In this document: piece after piece, positions 1 through 5,987 of the stretch
Layout of the letters: every line of letters begins with the position of its first letter
Position numbering within the stretch: position 1 is the first letter of the stretch
Assembly (NCBI GenBank): GCA_948468495.1
Contig: CAOKJI010000058.1
Span: 1-8,285 of the forward strand
Source of the DNA: an uncultured Dorea sp.
GTDB taxonomy: Bacteria > Bacillota_A > Clostridia > Lachnospirales > Lachnospiraceae
Length of the DNA stretch: 8,285 bases
Direction of reading: 5' to 3'
Made by a program: the position numbers and the translations under genes
Notes under the pieces: generated by a model
What the model was told of the DNA's origin: nothing
Databases searched by the model: none
The model's input: the letters and a program-made list of their open reading frames with translations, nothing else

Positions 1-233
1 GCAATGTGCGCATATTCATTCGTATGTTTTTTCCGAACAATATTAGCAGCCAAACCTACAATCAGGCAGATGCCGGTCATGGACAGATAGGACAGTACGA
101 TGCCCCAGACGCCATAAGGAGCAAAATATACGGCCGCATAGGTGCCTGATACCATGGAAGGGCCGACCAGAGCGCCGAACCAGACTGCCGATACAGGAAA
201 AGCGTTACGAAAAGCTGCATGTATTTTCTCCAT
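1..233 (-). CDS. YkvI-like integral membrane protein, N-terminal part (truncated by window edge)
   Basis: Reading leftwards from an ATG at 233, the frame stays open for 77 codons to the window edge, so only the N-terminus is present. It begins MEKIHAAFRNAFPVSAVWFG. It holds two hydrophobic stretches: a first helix with a GALVGPSMVSGTYAAVYF segment followed by YGVWG, and a second around residues 45-66, ending in a basic stretch (RKKH). A glycine-broken first helix followed by an aromatic segment and YGxxG resembles the start of YkvI-family membrane proteins of the LeuT-fold/APC superfamily; that assignment is from memory of the family pattern. A GAGGGGGG ribosome site lies about 7 nt upstream. 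The SnoaL-like gene lies 104 bp upstream on the same strand, so the two may be co-transcribed. A role as a transporter for the pathway is inference; another small transporter family cannot be excluded. Confidence 0.6.
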   Translation of the reverse strand, partial: MEKIHAAFRNAFPVSAVWFGALVGPSMVSGTYAAVYFAPYGVWGIVLSYLSMTGICLIVGLAANIVRKKHTNEYAHI

Positions 234-260
234 AATATTCCCCCCTCTTTTGTTAAGTGT

Positions 261-280
261 AAAATGTCGGTTTTCGGGTG
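261..280 (+). promoter_or_regulatory. Third copy of the TTTCGGGTG half-site
   Basis: This stretch reads AAAATG-N5-TTTCGGGTG. It closely matches the right arm of the palindrome at 990-1049 (AAAATG-N4-TTTCGGGTG). It lies in the spacer between the SnoaL-like gene and the YkvI-like gene, about 28 bp before the latter's start codon. It is a lone half-site here, with no matching second arm nearby, so its role is uncertain. It may be an operator for the same regulator. Confidence 0.35.
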
Positions 281-337
281 GAGACCTAAGATTATTATTT
301 CGACACGCTCTAGCACTGGCACGAACCAAACAGCTCA

Positions 338-910
338 TTAGTTTAACTTCTGGCCGGATGGAGTACTAGGCTTACAGGGAACAGGAGGCCATGGGCGTCC
401 GTACTGTTCGCAGGCGCGGTGTCCGCCCTGTTGTCCTGCCATAATCAGTTTGAAAGACTGGAACCGCCACTGGCCGTCGGCGTCTCTGACTACCTGAAGC
501 TCATAGCGTCCGTAAGTATAGCAGTCGCTGGTATGCGGATAGTCCTTGAAGCATTGCCAGGAGTGCATATAACAGTGCACAAGGGCAGAATCATTGGTTT
601 CAAATAAAATCTGCATGTTTGAAATCAGATGAGTGCCAGTGGTTGCGGAGCCCATCATTTTCTTAAGACTTTCCAGGATTGCCGCCCGTCCTTCCAGTTG
701 TCCGTCGTAGACGTCGCCCCAGCTTAAGATTCCAGTGTCGGTAAAGCAGGAAGCCATCCCTTCCGCATCGCAGTTATCACAGCTGTTTGTATAGTGATAC
801 ATACATTCTTCTACGCTTGCCCGATCTTCCAGACGTTTGATACGGTCCTCCAAAGTAAGCGAAGGAGCGTCAGGTATCTGATACATTTGTCCATTCTTTG
901 TGTACTTCAT
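338..910 (-). CDS. SnoaL-like / NTF2-fold protein, candidate BaiE-type dehydratase or isomerase
   Basis: This 190-residue soluble protein has a short leader, then a charged helix (LTLEDRIKRLEDRASVEE, residues 18-35) and an alpha+beta SnoaL_4-like body ending in YGRYELQVVRDADGQWRF. NTF2-fold enzymes of this group include BaiE, the bile acid 7-alpha-dehydratase, with Tyr30, Asp35 and His83 as active-site residues. Here Tyr40 and Asp45 keep the five-residue spacing, and His94 (in TGTHLISN) lies 49 residues after the Asp, against 48 in BaiE. This supports general acid/base elimination or isomerisation chemistry; the substrate is not shown. The C-terminal tail from about residue 163 (rich in Pro, Gly, Cys and His) is longer than in BaiE (about 166 residues in total). 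The ATG at 910 has an AAGAGGG ribosome site 8 nt upstream. The gene is divergent from the SDR operon and probably shares its control region. A non-catalytic NTF2-fold protein is the main alternative. Confidence 0.75.
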   Translation of the reverse strand: MKYTKNGQMYQIPDAPSLTLEDRIKRLEDRASVEECMYHYTNSCDNCDAEGMASCFTDTGILSWGDVYDGQLEGRAAILESLKKMMGSATTGTHLISNMQILFETNDSALVHCYMHSWQCFKDYPHTSDCYTYGRYELQVVRDADGQWRFQSFKLIMAGQQGGHRACEQYGRPWPPVPCKPSTPSGQKLN

Positions 911-965
911 AGTATTTCCCTCTTTTCTGTTTCTTCTTTCTCACAAAAGTAATTATCTTCAGCAT

Positions 966-989
966 ATCATATTGTTAAAAAAATAACAT
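966..989 (-). promoter_or_regulatory. Possible leftward promoter of the SnoaL-like gene
   Basis: On the minus strand a TATGAT -10-like hexamer (966-971) lies 18 bp downstream of the TTTCGGGTG arm of the palindrome and about 55 bp before the ATG at 910. No good TTGACA -35 box is visible. The palindrome arm sits near where a -35 would be, which would suit an activator-dependent promoter. The assignment is by eye only. Confidence 0.35.
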
Positions 990-1049
990 CACCCGAAAGT
1001 ACCATTTTGGGGGTAAGTATTTTGTGTAACAAAATGCTTCTTTCGGGTG
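990..1049. promoter_or_regulatory. Palindromic operator candidate in the divergent promoter region
   Basis: Two 20-bp arms, 990-1009 and 1030-1049, are inverted copies matching at 18 of 20 positions around a 20-nt centre. The outer part is CACCCGAAAG / CTTTCGGGTG and the inner part CATTTTG / CAAAATG. The site lies between the divergent SnoaL-like gene and the SDR operon, with a -10-like hexamer on each side. A further TTTCGGG follows at 1050-1056, and a third full half-site lies at 261-280. No T-tract follows either arm and neither gene ends nearby, so a terminator is unlikely. Binding of a dimeric regulator, perhaps the LuxR-family protein encoded from 7692, is inference. Confidence 0.6.
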
Positions 1050-1078
1050 TTTCGGGAAAAATTCAGCCATGCTATCAT
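1050..1078 (+). promoter_or_regulatory. Possible rightward promoter for the structured element and SDR operon
   Basis: A TATCAT -10-like hexamer lies at 1073-1078, 16 bp after an extra TTTCGGG (1050-1056) that directly follows the right palindrome arm. There is no consensus -35. If used, the transcript would include the 182-nt element at 1167-1348 in a leader of more than 300 nt before the first SDR gene. A start site between the element and 1403 is an alternative, because TATATA lies at 1351-1356. Confidence 0.3.
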
Positions 1079-1166
1079 AAAACAACAAACTGTTAAGCAA
1101 TTAACAAAGAATATCAAATCAGCAGGAATGGTTATAGTTTACATATTTGCATATTAACTCGAGGAC

Positions 1167-1348
1167 GCGAATTGAATCAGGGGCATGTTTCTAAGCAGAC
1201 GGAGTAACATTCCGTTGAACTGCCAACTAACGGCTGCTAAGCCGCTCAGGAATGCCTTCGTGCCTAAGCAGCCGTAAGTTGCTATTTCATCTCCATTAAG
1301 GACACTCCTAGATTGTCTGTTTAGAAACATGTCCCTGATTCAATCCGC
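1167..1348 (+). ncRNA. Unidentified 182-nt structured element, copy 1
   Basis: A long closing helix pairs 1167-1200 with 1315-1348: 34 positions, of which 31 are Watson-Crick, 2 G-U and 1 A-C mismatch. Inside it are a small hairpin (CGGAGT-AAC-ATTCCG, about 1200-1214) and a perfect 9-bp helix (1230-1238 with 1267-1275). The 9-bp helix closes a conserved loop containing AGGAATGCCTTCGTGCCT. Copy 2 (7304-7485) aligns without gaps. The loops are nearly identical, while the helices differ by compensatory changes, which indicates selection on structure. Homology extends a little beyond the helix (GGACG before, CTGTATA after). No ORF or transposase lies in it. It sits about 55 nt upstream of the first SDR start, so it could be a 5' leader, a separate small RNA or a dispersed repeat. 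The orientation (+) is assumed from the neighbouring gene. I cannot match it to a named RNA family. Confidence 0.75.
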
Positions 1349-1402
1349 TGTATATAGTTGCTATGTGAACATTAACCGGTAAAATGTAAGGAGGCAAGAC
1401 AA

Positions 1403-2194
1403 ATGTATGAGTATGATTTGAGTGGAAAGGTCGCGGTTGTGACAGGAGGCGCAAAGGGACTGGGAAATGAATATACGGAGATTCTGGCGCTTCAAGGCTG
1501 TGATGTGGCTGTGATTGATATCGAAGAGCAGCTTGTAAAAGAAGAAGCGGCCCGCATCAGCAAAATGACAGGGAAAAAGGTAAAGGGTTATTACGGGGAC
1601 GTAGGAGAAGAGAAGGACGTTATCGAAGCGGTACGTCAGATTGTGGAAGATTTCGGACAGATTGATATTCTGGTAAATAATGCTGGAATCCTTCTGTACG
1701 GCCCGAAAGGAGAGGGAAGCGACCCTTATATGGATTATCCGGTGGAAGTCTGGGACAGAGTAATGAAGACGAATATTACCGGCCCATGGCTTGTGACAAG
1801 GGAAGTTGTGAAGCAGGATATGCACAGGCATGGCGGGAAAGTGGTTAATATAGCGTCCGTAGGAGGAATCCGCTCTACTAAGGCCGGATGTCCAAGCTAT
1901 CATGCGTCGAAGGCGGGAGTGATTATGCTGACAGCGTCCCAGGCAGCAGAGCTGGCGCCATATGGAATCCTTGTAAACGCTATGTCGCCGGGTTCTATCC
2001 GCAACGGCACCATGGGTTCCCGCTCCGCAAATGCGTCAAATGAAATGGGATGGCGAAGCAACGGCTGTCCCCTTCAGAGAAGAGGTTCCTATGGGGAAAT
2101 GAGCTGCGCGCTTTTGATGCTGGTATCGGATGAAAATAGTTATGTGAATGGTCAGAACATCGTAGTAGACGGCGGCTGGACCATCCAGATGTAA
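1403..2194 (+). CDS. SDR-family NAD-dependent dehydrogenase, paralogue 1
   Basis: This is a classical short-chain dehydrogenase of 263 residues, the usual length. It has the nucleotide-binding TGGAKGLG (14-21), Asp39 at the end of the second strand (favouring NAD(H) over NADP(H)), GDV (65-67), NNAG (92-95) and a complete catalytic set: Asn124, Ser152, Tyr166 and Lys170 (YHASK). The C-terminus ends VDGGWTIQM, a layout seen in classical SDRs acting on secondary alcohols. Reversible oxidation of a hydroxyl to a ketone is expected; the substrate is unknown. The ATG at 1403 has AAGGAGG 8 nt upstream. It is the first gene of the rightward operon, 17 bp before paralogue 2. It shares near-identical DNA blocks with paralogue 2, especially in the middle and C-terminal half, while the N-terminal third differs more. 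It is not an evident orthologue of BaiA. Confidence 0.9.
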   Translation: MYEYDLSGKVAVVTGGAKGLGNEYTEILALQGCDVAVIDIEEQLVKEEAARISKMTGKKVKGYYGDVGEEKDVIEAVRQIVEDFGQIDILVNNAGILLYGPKGEGSDPYMDYPVEVWDRVMKTNITGPWLVTREVVKQDMHRHGGKVVNIASVGGIRSTKAGCPSYHASKAGVIMLTASQAAELAPYGILVNAMSPGSIRNGTMGSRSANASNEMGWRSNGCPLQRRGSYGEMSCALLMLVSDENSYVNGQNIVVDGGWTIQM

Positions 2195-2211
2195 GGAAAG
2201 GGGACGACGAC

Positions 2212-3006
2212 ATGTATAAATATGATTTGACAGGAAAGGTTGCGTTAGTTACAGGAGGCGCAATCGGTTTGGGAAACGAGTATGTGGAGACATTAGCCGG
2301 AAAGGGCTGCGACGTGGCAATCCTGGATATTGAGTATGACATTGCAGTGAAGGAAGCGGCGCGGATTCAGGAAGAAACCGGACATCATATCAAGGCTTAC
2401 TACGGCGACGTAGGAGAAGAGAGCGACGTGGTTAAAGCAGTCGGCGAGATTGTACAGGATTTCGGCCGGATTGATATTCTGGTAAATAATGCGGGAATCC
2501 TTTTATATGGTCCGAAAGAAGAAGGAAAAGACCCTTATATGGATTATCCGGTGGAAGTCTGGGACAGAGTGATGAAGACGAACATTACCGGCCCATGGCT
2601 TGTGACAAGGGAAGTTGTGAAGCAGTCTATGCAGTGGCTGCGCCATGGCAAGGTGGTCAACATTGCATCTGTGGGAGGAATCCGTTCCACGAAAGCCGGG
2701 TGTCCCAGCTACCACGCGTCAAAGGCGGGCGTAATAATGCTGACAGCGTCCCAGGCAGCAGAGCTGGCGCCATATGGAATCCTTGTAAACGCCATGTCGC
2801 CAGGCTCTATCCGCAATGGCACCATGGGTTCCCGTTCTGCCAACGCGTCGAATGAAGAGGGATGGAAGACAAACGGATGCCCATTACAGAGACGCGGAGA
2901 ATACGGCGAGATGAGTACAGTACTGCTGATGCTGGTATCGGATGAGAACACTTACATTAACGGTCAGAATATCGTAGTAGACGGCGGCTGGACCATTCAG
3001 ATGTAG
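2212..3006 (+). CDS. SDR-family NAD-dependent dehydrogenase, paralogue 2
   Basis: This 264-residue classical SDR starts 17 bp after paralogue 1, with a GGAAAGGGG ribosome site. It keeps TGGAIGLG (14-21), Asp39 for NAD preference, NNAG (92-95), Asn124, Ser153, Tyr167 and Lys171, so it should be active. It has one residue more than paralogue 1, just before the KVVNIAS strand. From that strand through NASNE, 69 consecutive residues are identical to paralogue 1. Differences gather in the N-terminal third and in a few residues after NASNE, where SDR substrate loops usually lie. At DNA level it shares exact blocks with paralogue 1 at some places and with paralogue 3 at others. Likely role: dehydrogenation or reduction of a hydroxyl/keto pair on the same or a related compound, perhaps with different position or stereochemistry (inference). 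Confidence 0.9.
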   Translation: MYKYDLTGKVALVTGGAIGLGNEYVETLAGKGCDVAILDIEYDIAVKEAARIQEETGHHIKAYYGDVGEESDVVKAVGEIVQDFGRIDILVNNAGILLYGPKEEGKDPYMDYPVEVWDRVMKTNITGPWLVTREVVKQSMQWLRHGKVVNIASVGGIRSTKAGCPSYHASKAGVIMLTASQAAELAPYGILVNAMSPGSIRNGTMGSRSANASNEEGWKTNGCPLQRRGEYGEMSTVLLMLVSDENTYINGQNIVVDGGWTIQM

Positions 3007-3105
3007 GAAACGGCGCCGAAGTGTGTTGAAAGTCCAGATGGAATGCGTCTGGCAGAGAGCGATGTTTAAATGCGCTCTGACAGTTTGCTGGGGAGATGTA
3101 GATTT
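3007..3105 (+). other. Spacer with two small hairpins between paralogues 2 and 3
   Basis: This 99-bp gap is longer than the 17 bp between the first two SDR genes. It can form CCAGAT/GTCTGG (3034-3039 with 3047-3052, one G-U pair) and AGAGCG/CGCTCT (3056-3061 with 3073-3078). There is no U-tract, so it is not a terminator. The hairpins could affect mRNA stability or be chance. A GGGAG ribosome site (3091-3095) serves the ATG at 3106. Confidence 0.3.
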
Positions 3106-3900
3106 ATGTATGAATTTAATCTGAATGGTAAAGTAGCGATGGTTACGGGAGCTGCAAGCGGACTGGGAACAGAATATGCGGAAACGCTGGCTATGCAGGG
3201 GTGCGACGTGGCTTTGGCCGACTACAATTTGGACAAAGCCAGACAGGAGGCGGCGCGGATTGCCGAAAAGACTGGGAAGCATGTCCTGGCGTATGCCTGC
3301 GATGTAGGCAGCGAGCCGGAAGTGCAGGCGATGGTTGCCAAGGCCGTAGAGGATTTTGGGCGAATTGATATTCTGGTAAATAACGCCGGGATTCTGCTGT
3401 ACGGACCGAAGGACGACGGAAAAAATCCCTTTATGGACTATCCGATTGAAGTCTGGGAACGGGTAATGCGAACGAATCTTACCGGACCATGGCTTGTAAC
3501 GAGAGAAGTAGTGAAGCAGAGTATGCAGTTTCTAGGAAAAGGCAGAGTGGTTAATATTGCATCTGTGGGAGGAATCCGTTCCACAGCGGCCGGATGCCCC
3601 AGTTATCACGCGTCAAAGGCGGGGGTGATTATGCTGACAGCATCTCAGGCTACGGAACTGGCTCCCTACGGGATACTGGTCAATGCCATTTCGCCCGGCT
3701 CCGTTCGGAATGGAACCATGTATTCCCGTTCTGCGAGCGCATCCAGAGAAGAGACATGGAAGACGAACGGATGCCCGCTAAAGAGAAGCGGAAAATACGG
3801 GGAAGTCAGCGCCCTGCTGCTGATGCTGGTATCGGATGAAAATACCTATATTAACGGCCAGAATATTGTAGTTGACGGAGGCTGGACCATCCAGATGTAA
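3106..3900 (+). CDS. SDR-family NAD-dependent dehydrogenase, paralogue 3
   Basis: This is a 264-residue classical SDR. The frame is open from an earlier ATG at 3070, but the start at 3106 (MYEFNLNGK) matches the other two paralogues and has GGGAG about 10 nt upstream, so it is preferred. Motifs are TGAASGLG (14-21), Asp39 in ADYN (NAD preference), NNAG (92-95), Asn124, Ser153, Tyr167 and Lys171, ending VDGGWTIQM. It is the most diverged of the three at DNA level, yet it keeps the NGTM-SRSAS region and the NGCPL motif, so the substrates are probably similar. Three intact paralogues in a row suggest several carbinol positions or stereoisomers are handled, or a dosage effect (inference). The stop lies 118 bp before the OYE start. 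Confidence 0.9.
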   Translation: MYEFNLNGKVAMVTGAASGLGTEYAETLAMQGCDVALADYNLDKARQEAARIAEKTGKHVLAYACDVGSEPEVQAMVAKAVEDFGRIDILVNNAGILLYGPKDDGKNPFMDYPIEVWERVMRTNLTGPWLVTREVVKQSMQFLGKGRVVNIASVGGIRSTAAGCPSYHASKAGVIMLTASQATELAPYGILVNAISPGSVRNGTMYSRSASASREETWKTNGCPLKRSGKYGEVSALLLMLVSDENTYINGQNIVVDGGWTIQM

Positions 3901-4018
3901 GGACAATATCTGGCAAATTACGGCCAAAAAACACAGCGCAATATGTCCTGCATGCGGGCGGATTTCGTCCGTTCAGGTTATGTCACAGCTTGACGAGAAA
4001 AGAAAAGAGGATACAGGA

Positions 4019-5959
4019 ATGAAGGATATGAAATTATTTGAACGTGTGAAAATAGGCAATGTGGTACTGCCAAACAGGGTGGGACTGGCGCCGATGGGGA
4101 TGAGGACCTCAGACGGGAGCTTTCAGGATAATTCCTGCCGGTACTATCAGAGAGTGGCAAAAGGCGGAACAGGGTTGATTATTACCGGTAATGCGATGGC
4201 GACTACCGAATTTGAGCCACGCTCGAATTACCTTTTGGATGATTTTCAGCAGATCTGCGCGTTGGCAAAGGCGGCAGAATTTGTACATTACGAGGGAAGT
4301 AAAATCTTCCTTCAGATTGGTCCCGGTTTAGGGCGCGTGGGGCATAAGGACCCGAAGAACCCGCCCCACGCGCCAAGCGCCATTGACGCCAAGTTCTTCC
4401 CGGGAGTGCTCTGCACCCCGTTTACAGAAGAAGAGATTGGACGGCTTATAGCAGCGGTGGCAAGAACCGCACAGTATGCCAAAACAGCGGGCTGCGACGG
4501 CTGTGAGATTCATGCATACGGCGGCTATCTGGTGGACCAGTTCCTGACCCGCAAATGGAATAAGCGAAAAGACCGGTACGGCGGAGACCAGAAAGGACGG
4601 ATGACATTCCTGTTTGAGATTCTGGACGCGATACGAGAGGCGGTAGGTCCTGCATTTCCGATTATTGTAAAGGTTACGGTAGACCACTGTATGCCGGAAG
4701 ACCCGGAGATGCGAACGTTGGAGGAAGGGCTCGAGATGTGTCGTCTGCTGAAGGAGCACGGGAATTTTGATGCGATTCATATAGACAGAGGCTGTTATGA
4801 GAAATATTATTATCAGATTCCGACCGTATATGAGCCGAAGGGAATTAATATCGAAGCCTATAAGAAGGTAAAGGCTGTGATGGGTGATATTCCGGTGCTG
4901 GGACATGGCAAATTGAACGATCCGGCCATTGCAGAAAAGGCAGTAGAAGAAGGCGCGGTAGATATCGTTCTTATGGGCCATCAGCTTATCGCAGACCCAG
5001 ACTGGTGTAAAAAGGTAAAATCCGGAGACTGGAAGTCGATTAATTACTGCATTGGATGTAACGAATGTCTGAATACAGGATTTCATGGGAAACACCGGAC
5101 CTGCGCTATCAATCCGACAAGCGGCCGGGAGACGGATTTTGAAATCAAAAAGACGGATCATCCGAAGTGTATTCTGGTAATCGGAGGCGGATGCGGCGGT
5201 ATCAAAGCGGCGCTGATGGGGGCGTGGATGGGACATGCCGTAACGCTGTGGGAGAAGACAGACCGTCTGGGCGGACTGCTTCTTGCGGCAGGGGCGCCTG
5301 CTTTTAAGAGGGATATGATGACGTCGCTGGAGAATATGATTTACCGTCTGGAGAAGACAGATGTAAAAGTGGTGCTGAATAAGGAGGCGGAAGCTGAAGA
5401 AGTGATAGCCGGAAACTGGGACGCCGTTATTCTGGCGACAGGTTCCAGACCGATTGTACCGCCGATTCCGGGAATTGACGGAGAAAATGTCCTGTCAGCG
5501 GTAGAAGTTCTTCGGGATGGAATCAGCCTGACCGGCAAGGTGGCTGTGATTGGCGGCGGACTGGTAGGAATCGAAACGCTGCTTCACATCGAAGAAACAG
5601 CGGAAAAGGTATATTGCGTGGAAATGATGGACGATATTCTGAAAACCGCTACGCATTTATTTAACAATGACCAAAGTTTAAGAGACCGGATGAAACAGAG
5701 CAGGTGTGAACTGCATCTGAGTACAAAGACCGTATCGGTGGATGAAAAAGGAATGGTATGCGAGAGTAACGGAGAGAAGTTCCGAATCGACTGTGATAAG
5801 ATTGTTCTTGCAATCGGCCTGCGTTCTAATAATGAACTGGAGGGAGAGCTGTGGGGCAGGGTGAAGGAGCTGCGTACCATCGGTGACGCGGCAAAGGCGC
5901 CGGGACTGGTATTTAACGCGATAAATCAGGGATTCCACATGGTCCGGACTCTGGGATAA
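4019..5959 (+). CDS. OYE-family FMN/4Fe-4S/FAD oxidoreductase (2,4-dienoyl-CoA reductase / BaiCD-BaiH type)
   Basis: This 646-residue enzyme has three parts. Residues 1 to about 335 form an FMN-binding TIM barrel (LPNRVGLAPMG near the start, EIHAYGGYLVDQFL at 163-176, DRYGG). A cysteine cluster (C344, C347, C350, C362) follows, then tandem dinucleotide-binding domains with GGGCGG (389-394) and GGGLVG (512-517), ending in IGDAAKAPGLVFNAI. Length and order match bacterial 2,4-dienoyl-CoA reductase FadH and the bile acid oxidoreductases BaiCD and BaiH. These pass electrons from NAD(P)H via FAD and Fe-S to FMN to reduce an activated C=C bond. Tyr170 aligns with the catalytic Tyr166 of FadH. The second His of the usual H-x-x-H pair is Gly168. 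The Cys spacing CX2CX2CX11C is one residue shorter than the usual CX2CX3CX11C. The ATG at 4019 has AAGAGG 8 nt upstream; the open frame before it overlaps the SDR end and lacks family similarity. Substrate unknown. Confidence 0.9.
   Translation: MKDMKLFERVKIGNVVLPNRVGLAPMGMRTSDGSFQDNSCRYYQRVAKGGTGLIITGNAMATTEFEPRSNYLLDDFQQICALAKAAEFVHYEGSKIFLQIGPGLGRVGHKDPKNPPHAPSAIDAKFFPGVLCTPFTEEEIGRLIAAVARTAQYAKTAGCDGCEIHAYGGYLVDQFLTRKWNKRKDRYGGDQKGRMTFLFEILDAIREAVGPAFPIIVKVTVDHCMPEDPEMRTLEEGLEMCRLLKEHGNFDAIHIDRGCYEKYYYQIPTVYEPKGINIEAYKKVKAVMGDIPVLGHGKLNDPAIAEKAVEEGAVDIVLMGHQLIADPDWCKKVKSGDWKSINYCIGCNECLNTGFHGKHRTCAINPTSGRETDFEIKKTDHPKCILVIGGGCGGIKAALMGAWMGHAVTLWEKTDRLGGLLLAAGAPAFKRDMMTSLENMIYRLEKTDVKVVLNKEAEAEEVIAGNWDAVILATGSRPIVPPIPGIDGENVLSAVEVLRDGISLTGKVAVIGGGLVGIETLLHIEETAEKVYCVEMMDDILKTATHLFNNDQSLRDRMKQSRCELHLSTKTVSVDEKGMVCESNGEKFRIDCDKIVLAIGLRSNNELEGELWGRVKELRTIGDAAKAPGLVFNAINQGFHMVRTLG
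4332..4374. repeat. GC-rich 12-bp perfect inverted repeat inside the OYE gene
   Basis: GGCGCGTGGGGC (4332-4343) is perfectly complementary to GCCCCACGCGCC (4363-4374) across a 19-nt loop. It lies within coding sequence for GRVGHKDPKNPPHAPS, a loop region of the barrel. An mRNA hairpin this strong within a gene is uncommon. It may be accidental, coming from Gly/Arg/Pro/His codons. Confidence 0.5.
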
Positions 5960-5987
5960 GCAATATAGAGAAAATGGAGGAGTGAAT

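Noticed and set aside
990..1049. Palindrome as a bidirectional terminator
   Set aside because: It lies between divergent gene starts, not ends. The loop is 20 nt and no T-tract follows either arm.
1167..1348. Structured element as a MITE or insertion sequence with terminal inverted repeats
   Set aside because: Members of one MITE family share terminal repeat sequence. Here the arms differ between copies while pairing is kept, and no target-site duplication is evident at either copy.
1167..1348. Structured element as a CRISPR or integron attC array
   Set aside because: There are only two copies 6 kb apart, no regular spacers, no cas or integrase gene, and the conserved part is the interior rather than the ends.
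1361..1903. 180-codon minus-strand frame over the first SDR
   Set aside because: It lies opposite conserved SDR motifs. Its protein shows no family pattern, and it is a frame shadow.
3872..4018. N-terminal extension of the OYE frame, giving 695 residues and overlapping the SDR end
   Set aside because: The extra 49 residues have no resemblance to the family, overlap paralogue 3 and lack a suitable ribosome site. ATG 4019 with AAGAGG gives the normal length.
4328..5236. 302-codon open frame on the minus strand inside the OYE gene
   Set aside because: It is antisense to clearly conserved coding sequence, has no recognisable domain or ribosome site, and reflects codon bias of the true gene.
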